Positions 63,932 to 64,000 of a stretch of DNA of 64,000 nucleotides are shown here, in pieces; position 1 is the stretch's first letter; each line of letters begins with the position of its first letter. Source of the DNA: Onchocerca lupi (lineage: Eukaryota > Nematoda > Chromadorea > Rhabditida > Onchocercidae); NCBI GenBank assembly GCA_028564675.1, contig JAOVVO010000343.1, positions 19,077 to 83,076 on the forward strand, in the 5' to 3' direction. Position numbers and translations under genes: made by a program. A model generated the notes under the pieces. The model was not told where the DNA came from, did no database searches, and worked only from the letters and a program-made list of their open reading frames with translations.

Positions 63932-64000
<69 letters not shown>
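63910..64000 (+). repeat. TAA microsatellite at the right edge
   Basis: An almost pure AAT/TAA triplet run reaches the window end. It lies in the intron upstream of the POU terminal exon. Confidence 0.95.

Overview
The window is eukaryotic and almost certainly nematode. It is strongly AT-rich, with many short-to-medium introns carrying TTTCAG-type acceptors, and acceptor-like sites sit a few bases upstream of most predicted start codons, as expected for spliced-leader trans-splicing. The protein set also fits: a CED-9-like Bcl-2 protein, an astacin with ShKT modules, and a UNC-86-type POU homeodomain. The AT content and gene set suggest a clade III (filarial/spirurid-like) worm, but that is inference. 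All exon boundaries below were read by eye.

Region 1 (1-14 kb) is repeat-laden. A decayed Helitron lies at 1-1168. Next is a decayed copy of the rad-51 paralog rfs-1 (1245-1845), interrupted further along by a second Helitron-like insertion (about 3661-5494) that contains a perfect 34-bp palindrome. The intact minus-strand set follows: an acidic repeat exon (13846-13301), mob-4 (12409-10425) and rfs-1 (9447-7188).

Region 2 (14-28 kb) is about 8 kb without a recognisable gene. A plus-strand astacin metalloprotease with three ShKT-type modules follows (22002-26589), then a long fold-back repeat (about 27585-28120).

Region 3 (28-42.6 kb) is a minus-strand run. In transcription order it holds sdhc-1 (mev-1/cyt-1), a decayed ced-9 copy, an intact ced-9, an unassigned exon and a DMAC2/ATP5S-like mitochondrial protein. 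One intron of the last gene hosts an opposite-strand gene for a small secreted three-finger-like protein. The sdhc-1/ced-9 order matches the cyt-1/ced-9 operon of C. elegans.

Region 4 (45-64 kb) holds two plus-strand genes: a DHX37-type DEAH helicase (rha-2, 24 exons, 1170 aa) and an ASCC2 homolog with a CUE domain. A degraded Helitron separates them. At the right edge is the last exon of an unc-86-type POU4 gene (minus strand), followed by a TAA microsatellite.

Functional themes are mitochondrial respiration and apoptosis (sdhc-1, ced-9, DMAC2-like), DNA repair (rfs-1), ribosome biogenesis and ribosome rescue (DHX37, ASCC2), signalling scaffolds (mob-4) and neuronal identity (unc-86).
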